Assembly: GCA_021372535.1 (NCBI GenBank)
Contig: JAJFUH010000018.1
Span: 11,641-75,640, forward strand
Direction: 5' to 3'
Origin: a bacterium
Lineage (GTDB): Bacteria; Latescibacterota; Latescibacteria; Latescibacterales; Latescibacteraceae
Length of the DNA: 64,000 bases
Below are positions 53,501-63,800 of the stretch, piece after piece. The position numbers and the translations under genes were made by a program. The notes beneath the pieces were generated by a model. It saw nothing but the letters and a program-made list of their open reading frames with translations, had not been told where the DNA came from and did no database searches. The first letter of the stretch is position 1; each line of letters opens with the position of its first letter.

Positions 53501-53613
53501 AGTTTCCGGTGGACGGGAAACGGCTCAATGACGACGAGTGGCGTGACATGCTCAAAACGGGAAAGGCTCCCGCGCCGCCGGTCTGGACAAACACTTTCCG
53601 GGCGAACGAATGA
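50536..53613 (+). CDS. TolB-like propeller fused to DUF3160 domain, exported
   Basis: A 1025-residue protein with an N-terminal membrane anchor (WLITISVFFACAALGWWLHA) and a low-complexity linker. A TolB/PD40 beta-propeller comes next (QVSPDGKRIVFASGSEG, DPSWMSDGKRIVYSSNE, IAWSPDGTRFVHV). The second half, from PVFITTDTTLELFHLFFDYT onward, matches the DUF3160 family in its opening motif and overall length of about 600 residues. DUF3160 has no known function. The start follows GGGG and overlaps nothing; the upstream FG-GAP-like gene ends one base earlier. Confidence 0.87.
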   Translation: MKKWLITISVFFACAALGWWLHAYITGPHETETVTSGAEVKEPESLSAPETSLPTEKQNTEIEGVKAGDTEARNASPELTSRMAYASIALSPFRHRFSIEPVSEKILDATARLSGLSSPQVSPDGKRIVFASGSEGSHDIWLIDLSGENLTQITRSPADEIDPSWMSDGKRIVYSSNETGTYELRIMNADGSGSHQITSDETYRKSHPRCSPIIWGNYLPHKMYKENTILYNAENDGTSGIWIVGEDGALPTPVMADTVDGENYAYAEWSPHGLTCVYTGEQNGRTRICQGWKGEDYGWKRSGFQAMDIESGACCPAFIPNGTKLTFLNPEKDGQSVFYCSVDGSDAGIITLKHTVRGNIAWSPDGTRFVHVTTVNGRECLAVQQVYYPLQDVTNLWQYSDYSPRMIDLLEKNRFAVTAKEHAFFHDMYEMYSRYYSFLLTYGLPVFITTDTTLELFHLFFDYTLRTLEQDTFSPLLIRLVEGCRIETGKLLKKSASPEMKEDLSFLENYFSVARELLSESRGNTNSAVAEELSLIERGDGTATSPVLGSTIDYTQFTVRGHYTKNESLGRYFRALMWLGTAPFRTQTPGDPRQARRETRRALVMTRILHDNPGLLASWNDLYSPILLFVGGADDFQVLDYKRLMAGVYTENTVEELYDERKLDRFLTLVGQEKPPRIAPQDGRTFRFMPQRFTPDSYIHQNLVFDRVGTSGNPRLLPRGLDIMAVLGSERAYEILDSVLGETRYDNYGTQVLKLRNEFRGMSPDEWQRTIYSGWLYTLTGLLPEFGAEYPQFMQNDAWRDKSLSTALASWTELRHDTILYVKQTAAEAGEGGEGWQPIIPKPNGYVEPNPEFYRRLKHLIIMSFDGLKEKNMLSGALAEKTDNFLAIVTRLESIAERELKKESLGEEDEKFIMDYGSRLEYLTIFFNEGESLYSITGSDVSLIADVATDRLNNRILHEAVGKVREMDVIVDIGNRKQINRGGIFTYYEFPVDGKRLNDDEWRDMLKTGKAPAPPVWTNTFRANE

Positions 53614-54043
53614 GAGGGCGGTGAAAAAGTTTTTTTCACGCGCCCGATTATGAAATATGGTTCTTCCGATTAATGCGTACCTGGAGAATAATGAAATGCT
53701 TGAAATGTCCTGATAATGGGGCTTGAGAGGAAAAGAATCTCAAGCCCCCATTTAAGAAATTTGTTGCTCTGTGGCTGTCAAGGCCAAGGCAAGTTCGCCT
53801 ACGGCGAAGCCTTGACAGACAGGCGTTTTCATGTAATTTCTTCGGGTATCCACTTTTGGGGTCATTGCTGGCATTGTTAGGGTAATTATTTGTTATTTAT
53901 ATTTTTACTTTAAGGTACTCATTTTTCGGATGAGCCTGAAATATATAGTTTTAGTTGTTGTCAAGGGCATGTAAATCGGCACTTTGTGCTGACCCTTGAC
54001 ATCTTATATCCTCACGTACGGTGTTTTTAACCAGGCTTTTAAC
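53614..54043. repeat. MITE-like family C copy 2 (about 430 bp)
   Basis: It starts GAGGGCGGTGAAAAAGT right at the DUF3160 stop and ends GTTTTTAACCAGGCTTTTAA just before capA. It contains two CTGTCAAGG...CCTTGACAG hairpins (53778-53818 and 53962-54000) where the copy at 1279-1423 has one, and it is three times as long. The capA start codon abuts its right edge. Confidence 0.65.
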
Positions 54044-55072
54044 ATGACTGCAAGGGGGAAAAGAGCGCTTTTTACAGCGGGCTGTCTGGCCGCTCTTCTC
54101 TTTGGTGCCGGGCTGCACCGTTCATATACCCGCACACCGGACAGGCAGACGCTTACGATCGCTTTTACCGGCGACATCATGCTCGGAAGGCAGGTCGGCA
54201 GGGCGATTTTCAGAGCAAATGACCCGTCCCTCCCTTTCAGGCACATATATTCCGAAATCAGGCCGGCAGACATCGCCATCGGAAACCTTGAGTGTGTTTT
54301 TGCGGACACGCTTTTTACGGGAACCTTCAATCACCCGGTAATCCGTTTTCCCGCTTACTCAGAAACTGTCGCGGGATTGAAACTCGCCGGATTCGACTGC
54401 TGTTCCGTCGCCAACAACCACGCGCTCGATTTCGGAACCCCGGGCGTTCGGAAAACCATACAAATACTCGACCGGAACGGTATCGTGCCAATGGGGACTG
54501 CATCCGCAAACCCTGTCGTTATCGCAAAAAAGGGGTATACCGTGGCGTTGTTCGGCTTCTGGGCGAAGGGTGACACCCTATGGGCTGTCGACCCGTCCGG
54601 CGGTTATGCTGGAGTGGAGGACGAAACAGTGCTCGATGCAATCGGACAGGCAAAGAAAACATGTGATATCGTGATTCTGTTTCTGCACTGGGGGAAAGAA
54701 TACACCGGCAGTCCCACGGACGAACAGAAAAACCTCGCCCGCCGGGCATCGCAGGCAGGCGCCGATCTCATTGTCGGTCACGGGCCCCATCAGATTCAGG
54801 AGATAGAATACCGGGGGAAAAGCCTCATCGCATACAGCCTCGGCAATTGTGTCTTTGACCAGAAATACGATGAAACCAGGACAGGCCTTATTCTCCGGGT
54901 ATCGTTCGATTCACCGGGAGCGGTTCCGAAGGCGGTTCTCATCCCGGTACGAACCGATGACAGTACCTGCGCACCTGTGGTTCTTACGGGTTCCGAAAAA
55001 GAACGTGTGCTGTTCAAACTGACTACCCCGAAGGAGTCGGCGGAGAACAAACGAATGGCGGATACGGAATGA
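54044..55072 (+). CDS. capA: CapA-family (PGA_cap) metallophosphatase-like protein
   Basis: CapA/PgsA-type proteins belong to the calcineurin-like fold and are linked to poly-gamma-glutamate or capsule synthesis. ATG 54044 gives 342 residues with a signal peptide (ALFTAGCLAALLFGAGLH). The frame open upstream lies inside a repeat. Family motifs are intact: FTGDIMLGRQVG, IGNLECVF, VANNHALDFG, LHWGKEYTGSPTDEQ, VGHGPHQIQ and YSLGNCVFD. No capB or capC gene is near, so its substrate is open. The ribosome-binding site is not obvious. Confidence 0.9.
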   Translation: MTARGKRALFTAGCLAALLFGAGLHRSYTRTPDRQTLTIAFTGDIMLGRQVGRAIFRANDPSLPFRHIYSEIRPADIAIGNLECVFADTLFTGTFNHPVIRFPAYSETVAGLKLAGFDCCSVANNHALDFGTPGVRKTIQILDRNGIVPMGTASANPVVIAKKGYTVALFGFWAKGDTLWAVDPSGGYAGVEDETVLDAIGQAKKTCDIVILFLHWGKEYTGSPTDEQKNLARRASQAGADLIVGHGPHQIQEIEYRGKSLIAYSLGNCVFDQKYDETRTGLILRVSFDSPGAVPKAVLIPVRTDDSTCAPVVLTGSEKERVLFKLTTPKESAENKRMADTE

Positions 55073-55403
55073 AATTACAAACATATGTTTATTTCAGAAC
55101 ATATTGGCATTTTCACGCTCTGACCCGGGGCATGAAGGTGAACGTTGAAAAAATAATGTACCGAATAATCAGAAAAAATGCCCTGATTGTGGAAATAAAA
55201 TTGACACGGGAAAGGCAATTTACTATATTGAAGCAATCTTAGAATAAATGAATGATAATTTATCATGATTTAAATATATATATTGTGTAATAATAATAAC
55301 ATACGCGGGTATTTTCAAAAATACAGTCAATACAGTTGCACTGATTTATTGCATGGAGTGTGTGTTTTTTCATATCACGTATCGGCGAGGATAAAACGAA
55401 ATA
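55073..55403. other. AT-rich intergenic region
   Basis: About 330 bases without a recognisable gene, repeat or terminator. The part from 55190 onward is AT-rich and probably contains the promoter of the HD-domain gene. Confidence 0.4.
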
Positions 55404-56342
55404 ATGAATAATAACGGCAGTGATGAAGTCAAGCTGTTCGACCTTCTGGATACGAGAGAAATTGCCCGTGTACTGGAAGAGGTTGAATTTATCATTTCCC
55501 TGGTGTACCCCGTTTTCGATTACCGGCTTTTCGAGATCGTTTATACTGATGTAATAAGGCTTTATCACGGAGCTTATCCGGGATACAAGGAATCCAATAC
55601 CGAATATCACGATCTGACTCATACCCTCGATACCCTCATTGCGCTGGCGCGGCTCATTCACGGGTATTCTCTCGGCAAGGAATCCATATCGGAAAGAAGC
55701 ATACAGCTCGGGCTGATAAGCGCACTCATGCACGACACCGGTTACATTCAGACTGTGGACGATACCTCCGGTACGGGAGCGAAATACACGCTGAAGCATA
55801 TTTCCCGCAGCATCGATTTCATGGAGCAGTATTTCGCCGAGCATGATTTTTCACGGGAAGACTTCGATTTCTGCAGCAACTGCATTCTCTGCACCAATAT
55901 CAATACAAAGCCGCGTGATATGGTTTTTTCAAACCACGAAGAGGAAGTAATCGGCAAAATGCTTGGGATGGCTGACCTCCTGGGCCAGATGAGCGGCCGT
56001 ATCTACCTCGAAAAACTCATCTACCTCTATGCCGAATTTCAGGAAGGGAATGTCAACGGTTTCGAAAGCGAGCTGGACCTCCTGCAGAAAACCATCGGAT
56101 TTTTCGAGCTGACGCAGAAACGGTTTACCGAAGACCTGGGGAATCTGGACAAATATCTGGTATACCACTTCAAAGCCCGGTGGAATATCGATTCGGACCT
56201 GTACAGCCAGACATTCAGAAACAATAATCATTACCTGAAATTTATCCTCGAACAGGGAGAAAAGAAGTTCTATCATTTTCTCCGTCGCGAAAACTTCGTC
56301 AACAGGTTCGATCAGGAAGGAATGCTGCCGGCAATCGGCTGA
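55404..56342 (+). CDS. HD-domain phosphohydrolase-like protein
   Basis: The 312-residue soluble protein has the HD/PDEase pattern: ESNTEYHDLTHTLDTLIALA, then LGLISALMHDTGYIQ with the HD pair, ISRSIDFMEQYFAEH, and a downstream IGKMLGMADLLGQMSGR with a further conserved Asp. This is a metal-dependent phosphohydrolase fold. The C-terminal third is helical. The substrate is not known, and no nucleotide-signalling gene is adjacent. Confidence 0.85.
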   Translation: MNNNGSDEVKLFDLLDTREIARVLEEVEFIISLVYPVFDYRLFEIVYTDVIRLYHGAYPGYKESNTEYHDLTHTLDTLIALARLIHGYSLGKESISERSIQLGLISALMHDTGYIQTVDDTSGTGAKYTLKHISRSIDFMEQYFAEHDFSREDFDFCSNCILCTNINTKPRDMVFSNHEEEVIGKMLGMADLLGQMSGRIYLEKLIYLYAEFQEGNVNGFESELDLLQKTIGFFELTQKRFTEDLGNLDKYLVYHFKARWNIDSDLYSQTFRNNNHYLKFILEQGEKKFYHFLRRENFVNRFDQEGMLPAIG

Positions 56343-56508
56343 AAACCCGTTTCCCTGAGGGTCTGTGAGCGATGGGCTTTCCCGGAGGCAATTACCGAAG
56401 CAGTTCCTGAAAAATGCAGTTCTCTCTGTACTTCCCGACACCATGATCACGGAAAGAATTGAGGCACGACGGCTATATATCCGATTATATCATGTATGAA
56501 ATTATATT

Positions 56509-57819
56509 TTAACGATATGAAGAATTGCCGCTCATTTTCTCCTTCATAATCCCCAGAATCGTATCATCGACCAGCGCCATACCAATTTCGCTGATCCTGC
56601 TCAGGTGGAATATCGTTTCTTCAGCCGTTTTTCCGATGAAACCTTCGAGCTCGGTAATACCGTGATTGTTCAGAGCCATGTATGCCGAGCGGATTGCGGA
56701 ATCTGTCGAGCTGACCACTTTCAGGGCGCATCCCGGCTTGGCACCGTCACACAGCATTCCGCCGAGATCGCTGATGAGGTTGTTCACGGACAGGGCGATT
56801 TTGTGAAGGTCTTTTCCGCTCAGCTGGTACACGATTGCCACTGCCGCGCCGGCTCCCGCCGCAATGGAACACCCGCACAGGGGGCACAGATCGCCGGTGA
56901 AGCACTTTATGTAACTGTTTATGAGGTGGGACAGGGCAATGCTCCGGAGAATCCTTTTTTCCTCGACTTTAAAGCAGGTCCCCACATTATACGGCACCAG
57001 TATGGCTACAATTCCCTGGTTGCCGCTTCCGCCGCTCGACATAACCGGGAAGTTCATGCCTGCCATTCGCGCATCCGAAGCGGAAGCTGTCAGAATTTTG
57101 CTCGATGAAAAAACATCGTCGAGGAGATACCCTTTTTTCACAAGATCATCGAGATAATACCCGACCTTTTTCAATTCCTTTCCCGCTCCGGAAGCCCGGA
57201 TATTCATCTCAACACCCTGTTTTATATAGGCATAATCCGCATCATCCATATTATCGGCAAGATCAATCAATTCCGATATTTTCATGTTCCTCAAAACCGT
57301 TCTGTAGTGCAGATTCCCGGCCTTGTCAGCTTTTTCATTTTTCTCGAGGATTATCCGGTCATTTTTTTCCAGAAGGACCAGATTGGTATGGCTGTCGGTA
57401 ATCACCGCACGCGCATGACCATTGCCGGTTATTACCGTCACATCGATATACAGGGTTTTTTTCGATTTGTCGTACGTGATTGTCGCCTTCTGTTCCCGGA
57501 TCAATGCCTGAGCACGGATTTTCATGTCATCGGTGGCGCCGGTCAGCACTTCCATTTTTAATTCCGGCTTCCGGACGAGCGCGCCGAGAACCCCTGCGAT
57601 GAGATTACCCGTTTCTCCCCCGGTGTTCGGGATCGTTACCGCCAATCCGTTTTTATAAACCCCGGGATCGACCGTAATGCGTATCTCTTCGATCTCGCCT
57701 TCCGTTTCCCCGGCTGCAATACTGGCGGCATAGGCCACAGCGATGGGTTCGGTACAGCCCAGCGCAGGAAAAACCTCGTGTTTCAGAACTTCTTTGAGAA
57801 TATTCACGGTGTTCCTCAT
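56509..57819 (-). CDS. cyuA: L-cysteine desulfidase/L-serine dehydratase-like (UPF0597, CyuA/YhaM)
   Basis: The family breaks L-cysteine to pyruvate, ammonia and sulphide using an iron-sulphur cluster. The 436 residues begin with the signature LKHEVFPALGCTEPIAVAYA. GLAVTIPNTGGETGNLIAG follows, and the second half contains GSGNQGIVAILVPYN, CFTGDLCPLCGCSIAAGAGA and GGMLCDGAKPGCALKVVSST with the cluster cysteines. It is transcribed alone on the minus strand. Confidence 0.93.
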   Translation of the reverse strand: MRNTVNILKEVLKHEVFPALGCTEPIAVAYAASIAAGETEGEIEEIRITVDPGVYKNGLAVTIPNTGGETGNLIAGVLGALVRKPELKMEVLTGATDDMKIRAQALIREQKATITYDKSKKTLYIDVTVITGNGHARAVITDSHTNLVLLEKNDRIILEKNEKADKAGNLHYRTVLRNMKISELIDLADNMDDADYAYIKQGVEMNIRASGAGKELKKVGYYLDDLVKKGYLLDDVFSSSKILTASASDARMAGMNFPVMSSGGSGNQGIVAILVPYNVGTCFKVEEKRILRSIALSHLINSYIKCFTGDLCPLCGCSIAAGAGAAVAIVYQLSGKDLHKIALSVNNLISDLGGMLCDGAKPGCALKVVSSTDSAIRSAYMALNNHGITELEGFIGKTAEETIFHLSRISEIGMALVDDTILGIMKEKMSGNSSYR

Positions 57820-57999
57820 GTATTCGGTAATGGTAATTGTTGAGAAATCCCCCGAAGCATATGCATCAGGGGAATAACGGCTATGGAAAAAACAATAGTT
57901 CCGGTTTCGTTTATCATGGTCAGGGAAGAGAATGCCCGACGCCTGATATCTTCTTCGTTTTCACCTCACCGCTGCCCCGGTGCGTGAAAAATGGACTGT

Positions 58000-60180
58000 T
58001 TAAGGGTTATAGGTCACCAGAATCGTGCTGACCGGCCCCAGCACCTCGCGGACATTACGGGTCCGGACATCGATACGGTTCAGGCCGCTTCTGAGGTTCC
58101 AGAGCCATGACGGTTCTTTCTGCCCGACCCACTGGCCGTCGTTTGTCCTCACCAGAAACGTATCGAACCCCCCGGGAGTGAAGGTTTCGACTTCCACCTT
58201 GAGGAGTCCGCGATCGTCGGTCTCCGAAAGGAAAATCTCCGCCTGGTTGAGGGGCTCGTAAAAATCGATGGCGCGGTTTGTATACATCTGGTATTCGGTA
58301 CGTTTGGGAAACATATCGTCGTACCAGTTCAGGAACCCGGACCACCCCCACATGGTGTCGCCGGTATGAACAGGCACCGGGAGCGGATTGGAGAGAAAAT
58401 CGTTCCGCGGTATGATACGGAAATGCCCCATGATTTCCATGATATGACGGCCGTGCTCGACAATGGACACCGGGTTGTTGCCCTCGCGCATTCCGATGTC
58501 GATCCGGTCCACGACTTCGGTGCCCATATCAAAAACGAACGGACGCTGCCACGTTTCAACACGTGGAAGCTCCGCGGCGAGGAGATTGTGGATTTCGAGC
58601 AGGTTGTACGGCACCCCGGTTTTGGAATCATAATAATAGTAATCGCGGGTGGCGTCCATGTATACCCACTTGTTGAACTCGTTCGACCATACCTCGGTAA
58701 CCTCGTGACCGCTCACACCCTCGCTGTGAATGTTGATGTGACGGGCTTCGTATCCGAGGGAGAGCAGAGCGCCTATGAGCGCCTGATTGGAATAGAGGCA
58801 CATGGCGTCGCGGCGTCTCCCGTCGTACTGTCCCTGGAGACGGGGCATGCCTTTTTCGCCCTTTTCGATGATGGTGACCTTGTTCCAGTCCCAGGAGTAC
58901 GGTTCGCTTGTCAGCGGGATACGGTACGCCCAGTTGAGGAGACGCATCATGACCTCGAACTCCGAGGTCGCGCCCTCGACAATGCGGTCGAGTTTATGGT
59001 TTTTGTAATATTCCTTCAGCCCCGGATGGAGAAGATTCTCATACGTGAACGGGTATGACGACCTCACTACATGACCGTTATGGACAACCCGTGCATCGAC
59101 GCCGACTGAACTGTTGGGAGACCGGTCTTCCCATTCCGTATTGATGGCGACGCTTCTGATACTCGGGCTTTTGAGCGGATCGAGCGTGGCCAGCTCGGCT
59201 TTCCACTGGAAATACCGTCTGTTCCCCGAAGCGGTAATGTCCTGTCCGGGATCTGTGCGGCGCCACTCCGACCATGACGGGTCCCCCGTGAGGGGACTCC
59301 CGCCGAAACGGGTCAGTACCGCAGCCGATGTACTGTCGGGTACTTCCGTGTCAACGGTTATCCTGATATTTTTGATATCCCCTTTATGTTTCAGCACCGA
59401 CTCGTTCTCGATAAGGTCGTATACGGGCGAGATGTACTCTCCAGCCCTGACATGACGGTCGAGGCTGATGCGGACTGAGTATTCCCCATCGACGGTATCT
59501 TTCGTGCCGAGTTTCGAGTCGCTCCAGGTACGGCCGCCATCGGAGCTCTTCATGGAACGGTTCGGGTGATGAGTACGGACGAGCGACCCACGGGCGAATT
59601 CCTGTTCGATGGCGATGAACACGATCCACGATGTCGAATCGCTGTCAGCCCACATGAGCACCTCGTTGGTGCCGCTTTTGAGCGCTCCGACCGGCAGGTC
59701 GATGTAGAACCAGCGATCCCATCCCAGGTCGATATATTCCCGGGCAAACGGATATGCAAACCGTGTTGCGGGACGGACAAACTCCACGCCATTCAGCGAA
59801 ATGTGGAGCGGCTCGGAGTTACCCTTCGTTTCGATACCCTTGAACAGGAGACGGCCCGAATATGCCTTCGGGTTATCAAGGACAAGGAGTTTCTTTATCA
59901 CGATTCCCTTTTTAAGGCTTTCCTGCCATTCGATGTCACGGTGCACGAACCCCTCGGGCATTCCGGTCGCCGGGCCGTCATCCTCGATCAGCTCGGTGTC
60001 ATCGAGCATGATGGCATTTCCCGGGCGGTCGAATATAAGGTTGATCAGACGGGCGTCACGCTCGATTCCGGCGGCATCGAGAGTCACGGTGTTCGACCGG
60101 GCGGCGGTGAAACCATGTCCGGCATATGACAGAACCCATATTACGATGAATAAAGCGCAGAAGGACAGATTTTTTTTCAT
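58000..60180 (-). CDS. exported transglutaminase-like protein
   Basis: The 726-residue protein has a signal peptide (LSFCALFIVIWVLSYAGHGF), beta-sandwich segments, and a transglutaminase-like core with the Cys-His-Asp triad: DAMCLYSNQALIGALL (Cys), GHEVTEVWSNEFNKW (His) and YMDATRDYYYYD (Asp). Such proteins act as proteases or crosslinkers, or are structural. The C-terminal 150 residues form another beta domain. Neighbours do not indicate a substrate. The convergent spacer at 57820-57999 has nothing notable. Confidence 0.86.
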   Translation of the reverse strand: MKKNLSFCALFIVIWVLSYAGHGFTAARSNTVTLDAAGIERDARLINLIFDRPGNAIMLDDTELIEDDGPATGMPEGFVHRDIEWQESLKKGIVIKKLLVLDNPKAYSGRLLFKGIETKGNSEPLHISLNGVEFVRPATRFAYPFAREYIDLGWDRWFYIDLPVGALKSGTNEVLMWADSDSTSWIVFIAIEQEFARGSLVRTHHPNRSMKSSDGGRTWSDSKLGTKDTVDGEYSVRISLDRHVRAGEYISPVYDLIENESVLKHKGDIKNIRITVDTEVPDSTSAAVLTRFGGSPLTGDPSWSEWRRTDPGQDITASGNRRYFQWKAELATLDPLKSPSIRSVAINTEWEDRSPNSSVGVDARVVHNGHVVRSSYPFTYENLLHPGLKEYYKNHKLDRIVEGATSEFEVMMRLLNWAYRIPLTSEPYSWDWNKVTIIEKGEKGMPRLQGQYDGRRRDAMCLYSNQALIGALLSLGYEARHINIHSEGVSGHEVTEVWSNEFNKWVYMDATRDYYYYDSKTGVPYNLLEIHNLLAAELPRVETWQRPFVFDMGTEVVDRIDIGMREGNNPVSIVEHGRHIMEIMGHFRIIPRNDFLSNPLPVPVHTGDTMWGWSGFLNWYDDMFPKRTEYQMYTNRAIDFYEPLNQAEIFLSETDDRGLLKVEVETFTPGGFDTFLVRTNDGQWVGQKEPSWLWNLRSGLNRIDVRTRNVREVLGPVSTILVTYNP

Positions 60181-60867
60181 GGCTACGATTCCTTATCAGG
60201 AGCGTGAAATTTTTTATCGCCTGTTCCTGATTATAATATTTCAGGAGCCGTTTAATCAACATAATCTTACGGGAGAGTAAAATAAAAATAATAAACAACA
60301 GTGTATTTGAGATGATTCATTTTCAGAATAAAGCAAAAAATACTTGGATAATCTAAAATTTTTATAAATATTCAGTTAACCCTGATTAATTTTAAATCAT
60401 AGATCCATATGCAAGGGGATGAATACCCTTGTTCGTATCGGCAAGTTCCCGCGGAACTTCTGTTAAGCAGAATCCCCAACAGGACTTTTCGGTAACAGCC
60501 CGTTCCCCGATCAAGCCGGGGATTCAATGCAGGATATATGTATTTTCATTGTCTTTTTTTACAGAACTGTCCAGTTAAATTTAAAAAAGCCCCCTTTCTG
60601 TCACTTCGTGACATCCTTCCCCCCACAAGGGGGCAGGATATAACTGCAAGCGCCGCAATATGTTGCCCCCTCCGGGGGAAACAGGCGCGTAAGCGCCGAA
60701 GGGGGCTGTTGTAAGTAATAAGAGATAGTACATCGGGGATTGTGTTGATTCATTGAAAACCATAGCGTTTTCAATACATTATGCAAATTGAAATGAAATT
60801 TAACCGGACACTATCGTTCTTTTTATTAATACCCCGTGTCATGTAATCCCTGAAGGAGCGCTGCATA
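60181..60867. other. 687-base intergenic region before the large surface protein
   Basis: The first 250 bases are AT-rich and lie between divergent genes, so they may hold both promoters. The middle has a spacer without features and then a cruciform element at 60588-60709. The last bases carry AAGGAG for the next gene. No ORF is supported. Confidence 0.5.
60588..60709. repeat. large multi-hairpin REP-like element
   Basis: AAGCCCCCTT at the left pairs with AAGGGGGCT at the right. Between them lie at least four perfect hairpins: TGTCACTTCGTGACA, CCCCCACAAGGGGG, CCCCCTCCGGGGG and GGCGCGTAAGCGCC. The design matches the shorter elements at 20416 and 27938. Confidence 0.7.
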
Positions 60868-63800
60868 TTGTTTTTTTATCAGTTCAGTATCAGAAAATTT
60901 GTAGGAATGCAGGTATATATCATCGGAATATATGTTTTTCTCGGATTTGTTGTATCGCATGATGCCTGTGCCCAAAACATCTATGAATTGAGGAAACTGT
61001 CTGAAAAAGACTGGCTCGCCATGTCGACCGAGGAACGGCTGCGGGCTATCGGGACAGCCAATTCACAGGCCGGGAATCAAACCTTCCTCGGGAATTTCGG
61101 TCAATTTAATTCCATGTCCAGGAAATGGGGCTATAACTTTTATGAAATGAATGACTCCTATCAAAATTACTCCTTCAGGGGATTCGAGAACTACAATGTT
61201 CTGGAGGAACGCCGCATGAAATGGTCGTACAATGAATTCGGTGACAGAATTTCCAAGATGAGACCTACATCCGCCACAGTCTGGAAAGAAACATATATCG
61301 GTGACGGAACATTTCATGTAACGATGCCCGGAGATTATATCAATTCCGTTTCACGGGGCAGTGTGGACGGTGTCTGGGTTGCCCGCGAGGCTACCGATGA
61401 CTGGGCGGTATCGGTGGTCGGCGCGGGCGCACTGAGGACAAAGTATACGCCCCTGACGCTGAATATTCCGAATATAAACGGAACACGGGTAGATTTTCAA
61501 TCGGCCAATAATACGGTCAGCTTGGTTTCGAGCGCCCTCATAAATTCGTATGAGTATGGCGGAGTTCTTCTTCGCGGGGGAACCATACGCCGTAATTTCG
61601 GTGTTCTTACCCTCGGCGCTACCTATGTCAATGAGTATGTGGTACAGGGAAGCAGGGAAAAAGGCGACAGCTGGTCCGGAACAATCACCAATTATACTCC
61701 GGTCCCGCTCGTGGTAACCATCCGTATCCTCGACGATTCCCCGGATGACGCAACTGCCGGGCCGATTGTTTACGGCATACGGCTCAAGGTGAACGGTAAA
61801 TATCGCGACGATATTATTCCGAGGATTATTCATGACGATATCATCCGTGACAAAACAACGGCAAATATAAAAAACAACGAGCTCGGATACCTGAGGTCGA
61901 CCTCCGAGGCTGGCAGCGGGAAACCGAACCAGGACAATGTCAGCCTGAACGAAACCCTGCCGAAATATGCAGATTATTTCTATTTTTTCGATTACCAGAA
62001 AGGCAGTAATATCAGCAATGTGAGCAAAAACTACAATACCACCCTGGCACAGGATTATTTCCAGTTTCTCGATCCGGGGTCTTCCTCGATTCAGGTCAAC
62101 GGCACGGAAGCTGTGGTGTACTGGTTCGATATTTCCGCCATCAAGGAATATGTGAATCGTGTGGAAGCGGAAGTCACCGTGGCAAACGATTACCGGATTC
62201 AGACAGCCATGGTATATACCAGGGAAATTTCGGGGGGACACGATACCACCGGCAAGATCGTCACGTTTTATAACAGCACATACTGGAACACCGTCGCGCA
62301 GGCCGAAGGGAATATCAAGGACCGCTCGAACCTGAAAACGATCGATGTGGATTTTGGGTTTCAGGTAGCCTCGCTCATATACGGATTCGACGCCGGTTTC
62401 AATCTGCGCGGATTCAAAGTGAACGGTGAATTCGTGACAAACTCGAATCATTTCATGTTTCCGGACGGTATCGCGGGAAGCGGCGAACCGGAGTACGGGG
62501 CTGTCGGGCAGGCTCCGAGGACAGGTCACAAATGGGCGGTGCTCGATCATGCATACTATATTACCGCGCAGAAGGACTGGACCAGAATCGGATTTACCGG
62601 CGAAATCTTCAAAATGGGTAAATTCTATAAGCCGTGGCTCGATCATTACATATCCAGAAATCAGAAGGGAGGGTATGACTCCCGGAACAGTCTGGTAAGA
62701 ATGCCGCTCATCGAGGATAATGACGATGGGGATATGTATCCCGATACCATGTATGTCAACCGCAGCATGGGCTCCCATATCTCTTCTTACGAGGATCCGG
62801 ACGGAGTGTTTCCCGGAAACGACGAGGATCATGACGGTATTGCGGACAACAACAAGAATAACAACGATATCGCCGATTATAACGAGCCGTTTCTGATGTT
62901 CGATTCCGATCCCGATGAATTCGTGTTCGGAAACGACTATAACAACAACACCATCCCCGATTTCCGCGAAGATGACATGAAGTACGATACGCCGTACGAC
63001 CTCGACCGTAAGGGATATCATTTCTCACTCAGGTATTCTCCGGTGACAAGTGTCAATCTGACCGGAGGATCGTTTCGGACAGGAAGCGTGGGGCTGAGCA
63101 CCCGAACCGATGACGATTATATGAAAATCAATGTGAATTACGACGTTTTCAGTATCGGTACTCTTTATGCCGAATACCGGTATGAAATAATTCAGGACAA
63201 TATCCGGGATATCTATGTCCAGGTGGGGAATAAGTTCAGGCAGAATTACCTGCTTCCGGGTATCTCGACCACAATCGGCCGGTTTGACCGTGATGTGTAT
63301 TACGACGAGCTCGAGTATAAGGACTCTGTTGTAAGCCGGTTTTTCATGAGTTCCATGATCAGGGCGCTCCCGTCGATAACGATGGAGAATCATGTGAAAT
63401 TCGAACATAACCATCGGATCGAGGGTACGATGTACGATTCAACCTACCAGCCGGGCGAAACGATTTCTACATTGGCGATTGTAAACAAGCTTGTTTACAC
63501 GAAACAGCTCGGAAACTGGGTATTTTCGCCGGGAATCAAAATGCGTTTCTACAAAAAAGATCATTCCGGAACCGCCCGTCCCGGAGATTATTATACGACC
63601 CGAATTCCGCTCGTCATGCTCAAATACGTTGTTTCACCGAGAACGAGGATAACCTTCGGTTTCGAGGGTATCCCCGGTTTCGAGTTTCATCACCGGGATT
63701 ATGTTCAGGAAGAGAACAGTTACCACCTGAAAACCTACATGTGGGTTTTCGAAAATCAGACCACCTATTTCGGATACAAAATCTGGGCTTCCACGGGGGT

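Noticed and set aside
61351-63021. A 556-residue open frame on the minus strand
   Set aside because: It is antisense to the large surface protein, with no recognisable domain or ribosome-binding site.
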